From NCBI GenBank assembly GCA_028724885.1, contig JAQYTJ010000021.1, positions 26,008 through 90,007 of the forward strand: DNA of 64,000 bases, in the 5' to 3' direction. How positions within the stretch are numbered: position 1 is the first letter of the stretch; each line of letters starts with the position of its first letter. Below the pieces are notes generated by a model. That model did no database searches and was not told the origin of the DNA. It saw only the letters and a list, made by a program, of their open reading frames with translations. Below, piece by piece: positions 35,091 to 45,589 of the stretch. This DNA is from Bacteroidales bacterium (GTDB taxonomy: Bacteria > Bacteroidota > Bacteroidia > Bacteroidales > UBA932). Made by a program: the position numbers and the translations under genes.

Positions 35091-36041
35091 ATGAAGAAAT
35101 ATACAGACAGAGGCAAAAAAGACACTCGCAGCGGCTTCGGAACAGGCCTTCTTGAAGCAGGAAAGGCAGACTCTAGAATAGTAGCTCTCACTGCGGACCT
35201 TAAAGGCTCACTTAAAATGGGAGATTTCGCCAACGAGTTTCCAGAGAGATACTTCGAGTGCGGCATAGCTGAAGCAAACATGGTAGGCGTAGCGGCAGGG
35301 ATGGCCATTGCAGGCAAAATTCCATTCGTGGGATCTTTCGCCGAGTTCGTCACTGGCCGCGTTTACGATCAGGTTCGCATGGAGGTCTGCTATGGCAAGA
35401 CCAATGTGAAAATCGCATCTTCTCATGCTGGAATCACGCTTGGAGAAGACGGGGCTACGCACCAGACTATGGAAGACATAGCTCTCATGAGGGCACTTCC
35501 TGGAATGGTCGTCATCAATCCATGCGATTGGACTCAGACAAAACAGGCTACGATAGCAGCCGCCAAATATGAAGGTCCGGTGTATTTACGATTCGGCCGT
35601 CCTAAATGGCCAGATTTCATGCCGGACGAACCATTCGAAATCGGCAAGTCATACGTGCTGAATGAGGGTAAGGATATTTCTATTTTTGCGACTGGCCACA
35701 TGGTCTGGGAAGCGCTGCAGGCAGCTGAGGTTCTTGAAAGCGAAGGCATATGCGCAGACGTTATAGATGTCGCAACGATTAAGCCTCTTGACACAAAAAC
35801 CGTCCTGGCTTCAGTAATGAAGACTGGCGCAGCTGTAGTAGCTGAAGAACACAATATGGCAGGCGGCCTTGGCGAGCTAATCGCAGGGGTGCTGGCAGTT
35901 AGCTCTCCTAAACCTATCGAGTTCATCAATGGCAAAGATCTGTTCGGCCAGAGTGGGACTCCTGACGAACTTCTGAAAGCTTACGGCCTGGATGCAGCCC
36001 ACATCGCCGATGCTGCTCGCAAAGTCATCAATAGAAAATAA
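35091..36041 (+). CDS. Transketolase, C-terminal subunit
   Basis: 316 residues. Pyrimidine-binding domain with ECGIAEANMVGVAAGMA (the catalytic Glu of IAEAN), SHAGITLGEDGATHQ, and a C-terminal domain from about 185. It forms the active enzyme with the preceding gene. A hairpin terminator follows at 36061. Confidence 0.94.
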   Translation: MKKYTDRGKKDTRSGFGTGLLEAGKADSRIVALTADLKGSLKMGDFANEFPERYFECGIAEANMVGVAAGMAIAGKIPFVGSFAEFVTGRVYDQVRMEVCYGKTNVKIASSHAGITLGEDGATHQTMEDIALMRALPGMVVINPCDWTQTKQATIAAAKYEGPVYLRFGRPKWPDFMPDEPFEIGKSYVLNEGKDISIFATGHMVWEALQAAEVLESEGICADVIDVATIKPLDTKTVLASVMKTGAAVVAEEHNMAGGLGELIAGVLAVSSPKPIEFINGKDLFGQSGTPDELLKAYGLDAAHIADAARKVINRK

Positions 36042-36060
36042 ATTGGCTTGTATACAACCT

Positions 36061-36098
36061 AAATCAGGGTGCCCCGATTGGAGTACCCTGATTTTATT
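36061..36098 (+). terminator. Rho-independent terminator after transketolase
   Basis: aaatcagggt (36061-36070) pairs with accctgattt (36085-36094), followed by tattat. It also sits 19 bases past the end of the convergent phosphotransacylase gene and may serve both. Confidence 0.75.
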
Positions 36099-36112
36099 AT
36101 CTCTATAAAAGT

Positions 36113-37027
36113 TTATTTCACGAACATCACTGCTTCAGCAATAGAGTTCAGCTTCGTGTCCACGCTGTCAGCGCGGCTTGCGAGCACGCAAGGAACGGTA
36201 GTTCCAACGAGCATTCCGGCCTGCTTCACGCCCTGGGACAGCTTTGAATTAGTCTTCCAAAAAACGTTAGCAGATTCGATGTTCGGGAATAGGAGGCAGT
36301 CAGCATCTCCAGCCACGGGACTCGCGAGCTTCTTGATCTCAACCGATTCTTTATCCAGGGCAACGTCAAGCGCAAGAGGCCCATCTCCGACACATCCTCT
36401 TATCTGCCCACGGTCACACATCTTTGCGAGGGCGGCAGCCTCCATGCAGGCTGGCATAGAATCCAAAACCTGTTCTGAAGCAGCAATGAAGGCAATCTTA
36501 GGCTTTGCGATTCCAAAAGACTGAGCCACACTCACTACGAATCCGGCCATTTTCATCTTCTGACGGAACTCAGGCATAGGAATTACGGCCATATCCGTAA
36601 GGAATATGAGTTTGTGATACATCTGACTCTCAATCACGCCCACATGGCTGAGAAGCCCTTTCGGAGGCAGAAGGCCTGTTTCTTTATTCAAGATAGCACG
36701 AAGGAATTTATCAGTTGAGCAAAGTCCTTTCATAAGCACGTCGCCTTGGCCGTCATGAACCATTTGCACGGCTTTTGCCACGGCTTTCAGCTCCACAGGC
36801 TCGTTCACGATCTCGAATTTGCCTACGTCTATTCCTTTCTTGTTGCACGTGACCTTAATCATGTTCTCATCGCCTACCAGCGTTACTTTAACGAAGCCGA
36901 GGTCAGTTGCTTTTGAGCAAGCCTCAATCGTGTGCTCGTCTACAGCCCAAGCTGCAACCATTCTTTTGCAGATCCCTTTCTCTTTAAGGTCTGCAAAAAC
37001 GTCTTTAAATTTCGTAATCATATTCAT
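36113..37027 (-). CDS. Phosphate acyltransferase, phosphotransbutyrylase (Ptb) type
   Basis: 304 residues, the short form. VKVTLVGDE near 27-35, MKGLCSTDKFLRAIL and LLSHVGVIE in the middle, and a late CLLFPNIESANVFWK. The family exchanges acyl-CoA and phosphate. Length and motifs fit phosphotransbutyrylase-like proteins, but the neighbour is an acetate kinase, so acetyl (or several short acyl) groups may be the real substrates. It starts 5 bases after ackA. Confidence 0.85.
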   Translation of the reverse strand: MNMITKFKDVFADLKEKGICKRMVAAWAVDEHTIEACSKATDLGFVKVTLVGDENMIKVTCNKKGIDVGKFEIVNEPVELKAVAKAVQMVHDGQGDVLMKGLCSTDKFLRAILNKETGLLPPKGLLSHVGVIESQMYHKLIFLTDMAVIPMPEFRQKMKMAGFVVSVAQSFGIAKPKIAFIAASEQVLDSMPACMEAAALAKMCDRGQIRGCVGDGPLALDVALDKESVEIKKLASPVAGDADCLLFPNIESANVFWKTNSKLSQGVKQAGMLVGTTVPCVLASRADSVDTKLNSIAEAVMFVK

Positions 37028-37032
37028 TGGGA

Positions 37033-38247
37033 TTATTCTTCCATATTCTGAACCAAGCGCATTGTGTCCTGAGCGATGACCAGCTCCTCATCAGTAGTGA
37101 CGAGGGCAACCTTCACCTTGGAGTCTGGCATGGAAATTATTGCATCTTCTCCCCATGCAGTATTCGCCTCATAGTCGAATTTCAGCCCTAGGTAAGAAAA
37201 ATTCTCGCATACCCTGCGGCGCAGACGGCTGTTATGTTCCCCTATGCCGCCAGTGAAGATGATGGCATCCACTCCATTCATCTCGGCAATATATCCGCCT
37301 ATGTATTTGATCATCTGGTGAGTGAGCATTTTGAACACCAGCTTAGCCTTTGCATCCCCGTTATTCGCCAGCTCATCCAGCTCGCGAGCATCCGAAGACA
37401 TGCCAGAGACACCCTTGAAGCCGCTCTGCTTGTTCACGATGTTGTACATCTCATCCGGCGTCTTACCCTCTTTTTTCATGATGTAGAGGATTGCGTTCGG
37501 ATCGAGGTTGCCGCACCTAGTTCCCATGATGAGGCCTTCCAGCGGGGTTAGACCCATCGAGGTGTCCACGGATTTTCCGTTCACTATGGCGGTAATGGAA
37601 CTGCCGTTGCCGATGTGGCAGGTAATCAGCTTCGAGTTATCTATGTCCAAGCCCAGCATCTTGCAGCCCTTTTTCGCTACGAACTGATGACTGGTTCCAT
37701 GGGCGCCGTAACGGCGAATATGATATTTCTCATAATATTCGTAAGGCAGGCCGTACATGTAAGCATAAGCAGGCATGGTCTGATGGAAGGCGGTGTCGAA
37801 CGTAACGACCTCGGGGACTCCAGGAAGCACTTCTTGGCAAGCCCTTATGCCAAGCAGATGAGCAGGATTATGCAACGGAGCGAAATCGCAGCAATATTCA
37901 ATCTTCTTCATCACGTCGTCATCCACGATGGCGCTGCTGCTGAAGAAGTCGGCTCCCTGCACTATCCTGTGACCTACGGCATCAATGTCGTCAAACGAAT
38001 CAAGTATGCCGTTCTCTTTATTCACCAGGGCATCGAGAACTATGCGCATTCCCTCTTTATGGTCTGGAATAGGAAAATCCTTCACGACTTTGTCCCTCCC
38101 TGTCGGCGTATGCTGAATTCGGCTCATCGGAAGCCCTATTTTCTCAACGATTCCCTTTGCCAGAAGGCTGTAGACATCGTTGCTCTTCATGTCCAGAAGC
38201 TGATATTTGATGGAAGAGCTTCCGCAATTTATGACTAAAATGATCAT
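37033..38247 (-). CDS. ackA: Acetate kinase
   Basis: 404 residues, the acetate kinase length (butyrate kinases are shorter). VINCGSSSIKYQL at 5-17, DTAFHQTMP, RRYGAHGTSHQFV, GNGSSITAI and GGIGEHNS are the family signatures. It makes ATP and acetate from acetyl phosphate, the energy step of mixed-acid fermentation. First gene of the pair, with its own -7 box. Confidence 0.96.
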   Translation of the reverse strand: MIILVINCGSSSIKYQLLDMKSNDVYSLLAKGIVEKIGLPMSRIQHTPTGRDKVVKDFPIPDHKEGMRIVLDALVNKENGILDSFDDIDAVGHRIVQGADFFSSSAIVDDDVMKKIEYCCDFAPLHNPAHLLGIRACQEVLPGVPEVVTFDTAFHQTMPAYAYMYGLPYEYYEKYHIRRYGAHGTSHQFVAKKGCKMLGLDIDNSKLITCHIGNGSSITAIVNGKSVDTSMGLTPLEGLIMGTRCGNLDPNAILYIMKKEGKTPDEMYNIVNKQSGFKGVSGMSSDARELDELANNGDAKAKLVFKMLTHQMIKYIGGYIAEMNGVDAIIFTGGIGEHNSRLRRRVCENFSYLGLKFDYEANTAWGEDAIISMPDSKVKVALVTTDEELVIAQDTMRLVQNMEE

Positions 38248-38275
38248 TTGATAAGAAAATTATGAGATAACCGAA

Positions 38276-38283
38276 CAAATATA
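38276..38283 (-). promoter_or_regulatory. -7 box TAnnTTTG for ackA
   Basis: Minus-strand TATATTTG, exact match, 28 bases before the ackA ATG. Confidence 0.6.
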
Positions 38284-38325
38284 GCAAAATATTAAGTAAT
38301 TTTAGAAAAAATATTACATAGCATA

Positions 38326-39402
38326 ATGGCAGTGGCGAGAGACATAAGAGGAGTGGGGTTGCCATTCGTCACAGGGACGGCGCTTGGAGTTGTCATATTC
38401 CCGAGATTACTACATCTGAACGCAGCTGCCTCCATTCTAGCAGCATTCTTGGTCCCTATTAGTTTTCTGGCCTTCCAACACCATAATGGAAAGAAAATTT
38501 CACTTTTTGCCACTATCATTTTCTTCCTGGCAGGAATATTTTGCTCCTTAAATTCATCATTCTGTTCTATGAATATTCCGGATTCCTCCAACAGCAATGC
38601 CGCAATGGCTGCAATAGGAAGCATAGTAGATAAAATTCCTTATCCTTCAGGCACTTCCGCACCTTTGGTGAAAGCGCTGCTCACTGGGGACAGGAGCGCA
38701 CTACCAGAAGAAATAGTCAGCATATTCAGAAAGAGCGGAGCAGCCCACGTCCTAGCTCTTTCGGGCCTGCATCTCGGCATGATTTACATTATCTTGATGA
38801 AGCTTACCATGCCCCTAGGACTCTTCAGGAAAGCCAGAGGCGCTAGAAGCATATTAATAATCCTCATTTGCAGCCTCTATGTGAAGGCAACTGGTGCATC
38901 CCCTTCTTTGGTGCGGGCATTCATATTCATACTCTTGAATGAAAGCGCCAAGATTTTGGAAAGGAAGGCAAGGCCGAAAAATCTTCTTGCAGCGGCAGCC
39001 ACCATCCAGCTAGCCATCAAGCCATCCTCAATAGCAGCCATAAGTTTCCAGCTCTCATATTCAGCGATTTTAGGGATATTCTTAATATTTCCTATTCTTA
39101 GAAGCTTTTACCCATCATCGGGAAAGAAAAACCCATTCAGATGGATATGGGAAAGTGCTTCTTTATCAACATCTTGCCAAGTATTCACTGCTCCTCTAGC
39201 CTGGCACTACTTCCAATCCTTCCCCAAATATTTCTTGCTTACTAACTTAATTGCGCTGCCGCTAACAAGCGCAATAATGGTGCTTTCAATTGCAACTATC
39301 GCGCTAGCTGCTTTAGGAATATGCCCTATTCTTCTAGTTCAGGCTAACGATAAGGCCATCCAGGCCATCATTTACTGCCTCACTGTCATCAGTGAGATGT
39401 AG
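38326..39402 (+). CDS. ComEC/Rec2-type competence membrane protein, minimal form
   Basis: 358 residues. It holds the Competence domain with the hallmark VLALSGLHLGMIYII and about nine hydrophobic segments, but lacks the long N-terminal DUF4131/OB part and the C-terminal metallo-beta-lactamase domain of full ComEC (about 650-750 residues). LLTGDRSALP precedes the signature as usual. ComEC forms the inner-membrane DNA channel; a stand-alone channel domain is unusual but known in Bacteroidota. It overlaps the end of the convergent fucose permease gene by 14 bases. Confidence 0.82.
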   Translation: MAVARDIRGVGLPFVTGTALGVVIFPRLLHLNAAASILAAFLVPISFLAFQHHNGKKISLFATIIFFLAGIFCSLNSSFCSMNIPDSSNSNAAMAAIGSIVDKIPYPSGTSAPLVKALLTGDRSALPEEIVSIFRKSGAAHVLALSGLHLGMIYIILMKLTMPLGLFRKARGARSILIILICSLYVKATGASPSLVRAFIFILLNESAKILERKARPKNLLAAAATIQLAIKPSSIAAISFQLSYSAILGIFLIFPILRSFYPSSGKKNPFRWIWESASLSTSCQVFTAPLAWHYFQSFPKYFLLTNLIALPLTSAIMVLSIATIALAALGICPILLVQANDKAIQAIIYCLTVISEM

Positions 39403-40705
39403 ATCTCATAAGCCTCGTCATCCTCACTCCGTAGATGCAGATCACTATGAAGCAAATGAAAGGCAGCACGAATGAAAGGTTCACCGCAGGAAAATTCCAG
39501 ACAGTTCCCATGTCTATGATCTTAGCCTGAAGCGGAGGCAGCACGGAACCGCCAAGAATAGCCATGATGAGGCCGGACGCACCCATCTTGGCATCATCCC
39601 CCAAACCTCCCAGGGCTATCCCGTAGATTGTCGGGAACATCAGAGACATGAATCCGCTCGTAGCCACGAGACAGTAGAGGCCAAGCCTGTTCTGAAGTAA
39701 TATTACGCCGATTATGCTGAGCATTCCGCCTATCGCAAAGACAGTCAGCATCTTGGAAGGCTTGATATATTTCATCAGGTACGTGCAGATAAACCGGCAT
39801 GTTACGAAGATGACCATCGCCAGAATATTATAACGTTGAGACAACACCTCAGCATCCCTCTCTGTCATGCCTTCAGCCATGAACACTCTCGTGCCATACT
39901 GGATGATGAATGTCCAGCACATGATCTGAACGCCAACGTAGAAAAACTGGGAAATCACGCCTTCTACGTATTTTGAGTTATGAATGAGCCTGCCTAAGGT
40001 TGAACCGATGTTGAGGCTATGATCGCTGTCGCCGTCCTTCGGCATTCTGGTTATCAGAATTAAGATGAACATAGCGACTATCACAAGGCCTATTGCCAAG
40101 TACGGTGCCGTCAGCACATTCAGGTCAGCTTGCTTCATAGCCTCGAACTCAGGGCCGCTCAGCAGAGCCCTTTCCGCAGTGCTGGCCGGGTTCAGCCTGG
40201 CCTGAATGAAATTCATGGCCACGTACATTCCCACCAGCGAGCCAATCGGGTTGAAGCACTGGGCAAAATTCAGCCTTCGAGTCGCAGTCTCTTCCGGTCC
40301 CATGCTCAGAATATACGGGTTGCAGCTGGTTTCCAGGAACGAAAGGCCGCAAGTCATTATGAAATATGCCAAAAGGAAGAAACCATAGATGCCTACGTTC
40401 TTTGCAGGCAGGAAGAGCAACGCTCCAATTGCATACAGGCCAAGCCCTACCAAAACTCCGGACTTATACGAGAATTTCCTAATGAACAGAGAGGCCGGGA
40501 AAGCCATGCAGAAATAGCCGCCGTAGAATGCAACCTGAACCAGCGCTCCCTGGGTTACGCTAATCCTGAATATCTTAGAGAAAGCCTTAACCATCGGGTT
40601 CGTGATGTCATTAGCGAACCCCCATAGAGCGAAGCAGGTAGTAATCAGCATGAAAGGCAGGACGAATCCTGCCTTCAGAAAAGATTTCTTTGTTTCAGCA
40701 GTCAT
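39389..40705 (-). CDS. fucP: L-fucose:H+ symporter-like MFS permease
   Basis: 438 residues and about 12 membrane segments. FucP hallmarks are visible: FALWGFANDITNPMVKAF in helix 1 with the proton-linked Asp, and LSFLETSCNPYI in helix 4 with the essential Glu. It imports L-fucose (or a similar hexose). It lies 6 bases after fucI, so the two form one operon. Confidence 0.88.
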   Translation of the reverse strand: MTAETKKSFLKAGFVLPFMLITTCFALWGFANDITNPMVKAFSKIFRISVTQGALVQVAFYGGYFCMAFPASLFIRKFSYKSGVLVGLGLYAIGALLFLPAKNVGIYGFFLLAYFIMTCGLSFLETSCNPYILSMGPEETATRRLNFAQCFNPIGSLVGMYVAMNFIQARLNPASTAERALLSGPEFEAMKQADLNVLTAPYLAIGLVIVAMFILILITRMPKDGDSDHSLNIGSTLGRLIHNSKYVEGVISQFFYVGVQIMCWTFIIQYGTRVFMAEGMTERDAEVLSQRYNILAMVIFVTCRFICTYLMKYIKPSKMLTVFAIGGMLSIIGVILLQNRLGLYCLVATSGFMSLMFPTIYGIALGGLGDDAKMGASGLIMAILGGSVLPPLQAKIIDMGTVWNFPAVNLSFVLPFICFIVICIYGVRMTRLMRSTSH

Positions 40706-40711
40706 GCCGGA

Positions 40712-42484
40712 CTATTTGTAAATTGGACCGAAGTTCTTGCAGGCACGGAAGTCAGCGCCCTCCTTGTCCATTCCGAATGCATTCCAACATGAAGGACGGA
40801 AAATCTCAGAGTCTGCCACGTTATGCATGCACACAGGAATCCTGAGCATGGAAGCCAAGGTAAGAAGATCAGCGCCAATATGACCGTAAGTTATGGCACC
40901 ATGATTTGCCCCCCAGTTGTTCATCACGCTGTAAACATCCTTGAAAGCATCCTTCGATGAATCTAGACGAGGAGTGAACCAAGTCGTAGGCCATGTAGGA
41001 TCGGTGCGCTTATCCAGTTTCTCATGAATTTCCGGATCGATGTCAACTACCCAGCCTTCGGCTAACTGAAGCACAGGGCCCAGGCCGTCCACGATGTTCA
41101 CCCTTATCATAGTAGCTGGGAAGTCGCCCTTCGACAGGAAGTGAACGCTGAATCCGCCTCCGCGGAAATAGTCGCGGTCTGCAGGCATCCACTGCGTGTG
41201 CTCCAAGCAGCGTTTCTGCTCCTCTTCTGTCACCTCCCAGAAAGGCTTCATTACTGGATTACCATCTGCGTCGCTGCATCGGCCACATCCATCAATCGTG
41301 GTTGCGCCAGAATTGATGAGATGGATTATGCCAGGAGCAGCCTTGCCTGTAAGTTCCTTGCCAGTAACTCTCTTGACAGACTCAGGGCTCCAGTAGGTAC
41401 GGACATCGGAGAATATCATTGGCAGATTGGTTAGCAGATGTCCCAGAAGCATTGCCACGCCGTTGAGTGAATCGTTCTCTGTGGCCAGGATCGTAGGCTC
41501 CCTGCGGCCATTCCAGTCAAAGTTCGTGTTCACAAGCGTCTCAGTGAAATCTCCATTAGGCATCCAGTCAGTCCACTGGCGCTGTCCCTGGAAACCGCCG
41601 GCGATGGCATTGTGGCCGAGAGACTCCTCTTTGAAACCCATCTCTTTGAGCTTCGGGTTGCCATGCAGAAGGTCATAAACGATGAGAGTCATTTTCACGA
41701 CGAACTCCCAGTCTTTATCTTTCTCCTCGCGAGTCTTCTGCTTCTCTGGACGATTTTTGTCCCAGCCTTCGTTAGTCATGCAGTATTTGCGGGTCCACTC
41801 CATTGCCTTCTGGAAGTCGTCCTTATCATATATTCCTAAATCCATCCTTCTTAGGATTTCCACCTCATCGATGCTTTCGTTCCTCATGCCAAGATATTTC
41901 TGGAAGAAATTGCAATCTACGATGGAACCTGCGATTCCCATTGTGACGCTTCCTATCGAGAGGTATGACTCTCCCCTCATCTCAGCCACTGCCACAGTTG
42001 CACGAGCGAACCTTAGGATCTTCTCGGCAACATCGCCAGGAATGGAGTTATCCTCTAGATCCTGAACATCATGACCGTAGATCCCGAAAGCAGGCAGTCC
42101 CTTCTGAGCATGTGCGGCCAAAACGGCAGCGAGGTAAACTGCTCCAGGGCGCTCTGTTCCATTGAAGCCCCATACAGCTTTAGGCCAGTATGGATTCATG
42201 TCCATCGTCTCTGAGCCATAGCACCAACAAGAAGTCACTGTTATGGTTCCTCCTACCCCACTGCGCTCGAACTTGTCAGCACAAGCAGCGCTTTCAGCAA
42301 CCCGGCCGATAGTGCTATCTGCGATGACACATTCTACGGGGACCCCATCCCTGTACTTTAACTTCTTAGAAATCAGATCAGCGACATTTTTTGCCAGAGT
42401 CATGGTCTTCTCTTCCAAGCTTTCACGCACTCCGCCCTGACGACCATCAATGGCTGGACGAATACCGATTTTTGGATGTTTCAT
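40712..42484 (-). CDS. fucI: L-fucose isomerase
   Basis: 590 residues, the expected length. The N-terminal [20 protein letters not shown] block and the central [10 protein letters not shown] region are characteristic. It converts L-fucose to L-fuculose with a Mn centre. Kinase (fucK) and aldolase (fucA) are not in this window, so the rest of the pathway must be elsewhere. No fucose-responsive regulator is adjacent. Confidence 0.95.
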   Translation of the reverse strand: MKHPKIGIRPAIDGRQGGVRESLEEKTMTLAKNVADLISKKLKYRDGVPVECVIADSTIGRVAESAACADKFERSGVGGTITVTSCWCYGSETMDMNPYWPKAVWGFNGTERPGAVYLAAVLAAHAQKGLPAFGIYGHDVQDLEDNSIPGDVAEKILRFARATVAVAEMRGESYLSIGSVTMGIAGSIVDCNFFQKYLGMRNESIDEVEILRRMDLGIYDKDDFQKAMEWTRKYCMTNEGWDKNRPEKQKTREEKDKDWEFVVKMTLIVYDLLHGNPKLKEMGFKEESLGHNAIAGGFQGQRQWTDWMPNGDFTETLVNTNFDWNGRREPTILATENDSLNGVAMLLGHLLTNLPMIFSDVRTYWSPESVKRVTGKELTGKAAPGIIHLINSGATTIDGCGRCSDADGNPVMKPFWEVTEEEQKRCLEHTQWMPADRDYFRGGGFSVHFLSKGDFPATMIRVNIVDGLGPVLQLAEGWVVDIDPEIHEKLDKRTDPTWPTTWFTPRLDSSKDAFKDVYSVMNNWGANHGAITYGHIGADLLTLASMLRIPVCMHNVADSEIFRPSCWNAFGMDKEGADFRACKNFGPIYK

Positions 42485-42533
42485 TTCTTAGAGTTTTAGT
42501 TTTAACATTATGCATAAAGTTACTCATAATTTA

Positions 42534-43202
42534 TCAGATTGAAGCCCTCACCGCCATTATTATCTTCTTAACGATGTTGACAAGAAACGAACTCGACCTT
42601 CGCCAGAAGCTCAGTTCATAGTTCTTCCAATCGGGCACTTCTGCCTGCATGACAGTTTCAGCCAATATGCCCGGAGCAAGCACCCTCGCAATATCAGCCT
42701 TTGCCGCCCTCTCCCCATAGCCATAATCCAAGATGCTGCGATGAAATATGTCAGATGGATTTGCGACCTTCGAGAAAGCATATGCAGGAATGAACACCAG
42801 ATTCAAGTCAAATAGACGGCAAGGCACTGGAATCACAGGATCCGGCTCAATTAGCCTTCCTCTCCTGGTACGGCCACCAAAAATACGCTCTCCTTTCCTA
42901 GCCACGGATCCGACAATGATTGCCTTATGCCTAAGAAATTCCGAATTCTCCAAGAATATGGCAATGGCATTTTCTATCAAAGAAAGACTAGAATCTATGA
43001 ATATATAGAATTCAAACTGCTCTTTAGACGCATGAACCCAGGTACTTTCGATGCCTATGCTACCTTGGGTGTTCATGAATATGGAAAATGAATATTTCTC
43101 ATCGGAGGCAAGGGAATCAATCTGCCTCTGACAGTCTTCCAGACAGGTGTCAGCATTGTCGCTCTCGTTCTTCGCAGTTATGATGATGGCTACTTTCATC
43201 AC
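42534..43202 (-). CDS. Glycosyltransferase-2-like protein, function uncertain
   Basis: 222 residues. It starts [20 protein letters not shown], like the nucleotide-sugar end of GT2 enzymes, and has [12 protein letters not shown] near the place of the DxD motif, though the Asp pair is not clear. The C-terminus is basic and amphipathic ([14 protein letters not shown]), perhaps membrane-associated. The start overlaps the lepA stop by 4 bases. A divergent or inactive glycosyltransferase is possible. Confidence 0.6.
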   Translation of the reverse strand: MMKVAIIITAKNESDNADTCLEDCQRQIDSLASDEKYSFSIFMNTQGSIGIESTWVHASKEQFEFYIFIDSSLSLIENAIAIFLENSEFLRHKAIIVGSVARKGERIFGGRTRRGRLIEPDPVIPVPCRLFDLNLVFIPAYAFSKVANPSDIFHRSILDYGYGERAAKADIARVLAPGILAETVMQAEVPDWKNYELSFWRRSSSFLVNIVKKIIMAVRASI

Positions 43203-44989
43203 GAGTCAAGCTTTAGAACTGCCATGAACGCGCTCTGAGGCACTTGCACAGTACCAATCTGACGCATTCTCTTCTTGCCTTCTTTCTGCTTCTCCAGCAG
43301 TTTGCGCTTCCTGGTCACGTCTCCGCCGTAACATTTCGCAGTCACATCTTTACGCACCTGCCGCACCGTCTCTCTAGCGATGATTTTCGCCCCAATCGCT
43401 GCCTGAATCGCTATGTCGAATTGCTGGCGTGGAATCAATTCCTTGAGTTTCAGGCAGATTTTTCGCCCGAACTCGTAGGCATGATCCTCATGAATCAAAG
43501 TAGAAAGTGCGTCCGCAGGCTCGCCATTCAGCAATATGTCTAATTTTACTAGTCTTGCAGAGCGATAGTCGATTATGTGGTAATCAAATGAAGCGTAGCC
43601 TTTTGAGATTGATTTCAGCTTGTCGTAGAAATCAAAGACTATTTCCGAAAGCGGAATGTCGTAGTTAAGCTCCACTCTGTCGGCAGTGACATAATGCTGG
43701 CCAATGAGCGTTCCCCTCTTGTCCAAGCAGAGCTTCATTATCGGTCCATAGAATTCGGATTTAGAGATTATCTGAGCCCTGATGTACGGCTCCTCTATGT
43801 GATCGATCAGCGTAGGAGCAGGCAAGCCTGACGGATTGTGTACGTCAATCACCTGACCCTGAGTAGAGTAAACCTTGTACGACACGTTTGGCACAGTCGT
43901 AATCACGTCCATCCCGAACTCCCTGTACAGCCTTTCCTGCACTATCTCTAGGTGCAGAAGGCCAAGGAAACCGCATCGGAATCCGAAGCCAAGAGCCAGC
44001 GACGATTCCGGCTCGAATGTGAACGAGGCATCGTTAAGCTGGAATTTTTCCAGCGTAGTGCGTAGTTCCTCAAACTTATCAGCCTGGACAGGGTACATTC
44101 CAGCGAACACCATCGGCTTAACCTCCTCGAAGCCCGCAATAGCCTTCTCGCAAGGCTCATCAACCTTCGTGATGGTGTCCCCAACCTTTACTTCAACGGC
44201 GTTCTTTATGCCAGAAATTATGTATCCCACGTTGCCCGCAGACACTTCAGCCGTAGGATGCAGCTTCATTTTGAGCACCCCGATCTCCTCGGCATCATAT
44301 TCCATTCCGGTAGCGACGAACTTCACTTTGTCGCCAGCCTTGATAGCGCCATTGAAAACTTTGAAATAGGCTATTATTCCCCTGAACGGATTGAATACGG
44401 AGTCGAAAATCAAAGCCTGCAACGGGGCGTTCGGGTCGCCTTTCGGGGCCGGGATTTTGTCCACGATGGCATCCAGCAGCGGAGCCACGCCATCGCCTGT
44501 GCGAGCTGACACGCGATAAACCTCCTCTGGATTGCAACCTAGCAATTCAGCTATCTCATCTGCGACGACCTCCGGCTGAGCTGAGTCCATGTCTATTTTA
44601 TTCATCACCGGAATAATCTCCAGACCATGATCGACGGCCATATAAAGATTGGAAATAGTCTGCGCTTGAACGCCTTGAGTAGCATCCACTACCAGCAACG
44701 CTCCCTCGCATGAAGCGATTGAACGAGAAACCTCGTAAGAGAAGTCCACGTGCCCAGGGGTGTCGATGAGGTTCAGAATATATTTCTCCCCGCCTCTGAC
44801 ATATTCCATCTGAATAGCGTGACTCTTTATGGTTATGCCCTTCTCCCTCTCCAAATCCATATTGTCGAGCACCTGAGCCTCCATATCCCTCTCGGAAAGA
44901 GTCTTAGTCAGTTCCAGGAGCCTGTCGGCAAGAGTGCTTTTGCCGTGGTCTATGTGGGCTATGATGCAGAAATTCCTAATATTCTTCAT
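43199..44989 (-). CDS. lepA: Elongation factor 4 (LepA)
   Basis: 596 residues from the ATG at 44989. A start further upstream (45007) would place the -7 box inside the gene, so it is rejected. G1 AHIDHGKST at 11-19, G3 DTPGH, G4 NKIDM, EF-G-like domains II-III-V, and the LepA-specific C-terminal domain (ending [20 protein letters not shown]). It binds stalled ribosomes and back-translocates or aids initiation complex assembly. Confidence 0.97.
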   Translation of the reverse strand: MKNIRNFCIIAHIDHGKSTLADRLLELTKTLSERDMEAQVLDNMDLEREKGITIKSHAIQMEYVRGGEKYILNLIDTPGHVDFSYEVSRSIASCEGALLVVDATQGVQAQTISNLYMAVDHGLEIIPVMNKIDMDSAQPEVVADEIAELLGCNPEEVYRVSARTGDGVAPLLDAIVDKIPAPKGDPNAPLQALIFDSVFNPFRGIIAYFKVFNGAIKAGDKVKFVATGMEYDAEEIGVLKMKLHPTAEVSAGNVGYIISGIKNAVEVKVGDTITKVDEPCEKAIAGFEEVKPMVFAGMYPVQADKFEELRTTLEKFQLNDASFTFEPESSLALGFGFRCGFLGLLHLEIVQERLYREFGMDVITTVPNVSYKVYSTQGQVIDVHNPSGLPAPTLIDHIEEPYIRAQIISKSEFYGPIMKLCLDKRGTLIGQHYVTADRVELNYDIPLSEIVFDFYDKLKSISKGYASFDYHIIDYRSARLVKLDILLNGEPADALSTLIHEDHAYEFGRKICLKLKELIPRQQFDIAIQAAIGAKIIARETVRQVRKDVTAKCYGGDVTRKRKLLEKQKEGKKRMRQIGTVQVPQSAFMAVLKLDS

Positions 44990-44994
44990 AATCG

Positions 44995-45002
44995 CAAAAT
45001 TA
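44995..45002 (-). promoter_or_regulatory. -7 box TAnnTTTG for lepA, probably leaderless
   Basis: Minus-strand TAATTTTG, exact match, 5 bases before the lepA ATG. Its -33 zone would overlap the -7 box of the divergent sigma-factor gene. Confidence 0.6.
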
Positions 45003-45016
45003 AGCAATTTTCTTCG

Positions 45017-45024
45017 TATTTTTG
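45017..45024 (+). promoter_or_regulatory. -7 box TAnnTTTG for the sigma-factor operon, probably leaderless
   Basis: TATTTTTG, exact match, 6 bases before the sigma-factor ATG at 45031. Confidence 0.6.
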
Positions 45025-45030
45025 AAGATA

Positions 45031-45579
45031 ATGGACGATAAAGAGATTCTGGGACTATATGACTCTGGAAGGCATGAGGCGGCCTTTAACCAGATCGTGG
45101 CCAAGTACAGCGAGAAGCTCTACTGGCTCGTCCGCCACTTCTTATGCTCACACGAGGACACCGACGACCTACTCCAAGAAATATTCGTGAAGGTGTGGCA
45201 GTCGCTGCCTTCCTTCAGAGGCGAGTCAAAGTTGTACACCTGGCTGTACGCCATCGCCACGCATCAGGCCATCAACTTCCTGCACAAGCAGAAAATTCGA
45301 GCTGCCCTGAATTTCAAAGATCTTTCCTCCGAAATGGAGAACAAGATCGACGAGGATACGTATCTCAACGGCGACGATGCACAAAGGCTGCTGCTAAAAG
45401 CAATAGGACGACTGCCAGAGAAACAGAGGATGGTGTTCAGCCTCAGATATTTCGAGAACCTGTCTTACGAGGATATGTCAGAAATACTAGGCACATCCAT
45501 CGGAGCGCTAAAAGCCTCGTATCACTTTGCCACCGAGAAGATTAAAGACGAAATAAAAAAATATTCCGAGTCGGATTAA
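45031..45579 (+). CDS. ECF (extracytoplasmic function) RNA polymerase sigma factor
   Basis: 182 residues from ATG 45031; an in-frame TTG at 45022 falls in the -7 box and is rejected. Region 2 has [27 protein letters not shown], shown here in part as [12 protein letters not shown]; region 4 has [15 protein letters not shown] and a helix-turn-helix [19 protein letters not shown]. No region 1.1 or 3, so an ECF member. It is followed by a one-helix membrane protein and a periplasmic protein, the typical layout of a signal-responsive sigma operon. Confidence 0.93.
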   Translation: MDDKEILGLYDSGRHEAAFNQIVAKYSEKLYWLVRHFLCSHEDTDDLLQEIFVKVWQSLPSFRGESKLYTWLYAIATHQAINFLHKQKIRAALNFKDLSSEMENKIDEDTYLNGDDAQRLLLKAIGRLPEKQRMVFSLRYFENLSYEDMSEILGTSIGALKASYHFATEKIKDEIKKYSESD

Positions 45580-45589
45580 ACTATTTTAA

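Noticed and set aside
45003..45030. Upstream starts for lepA (45007) and the sigma factor (TTG 45022)
   Set aside because: Both would place the exact -7 boxes inside or across the coding start; the downstream ATGs give standard N-termini.
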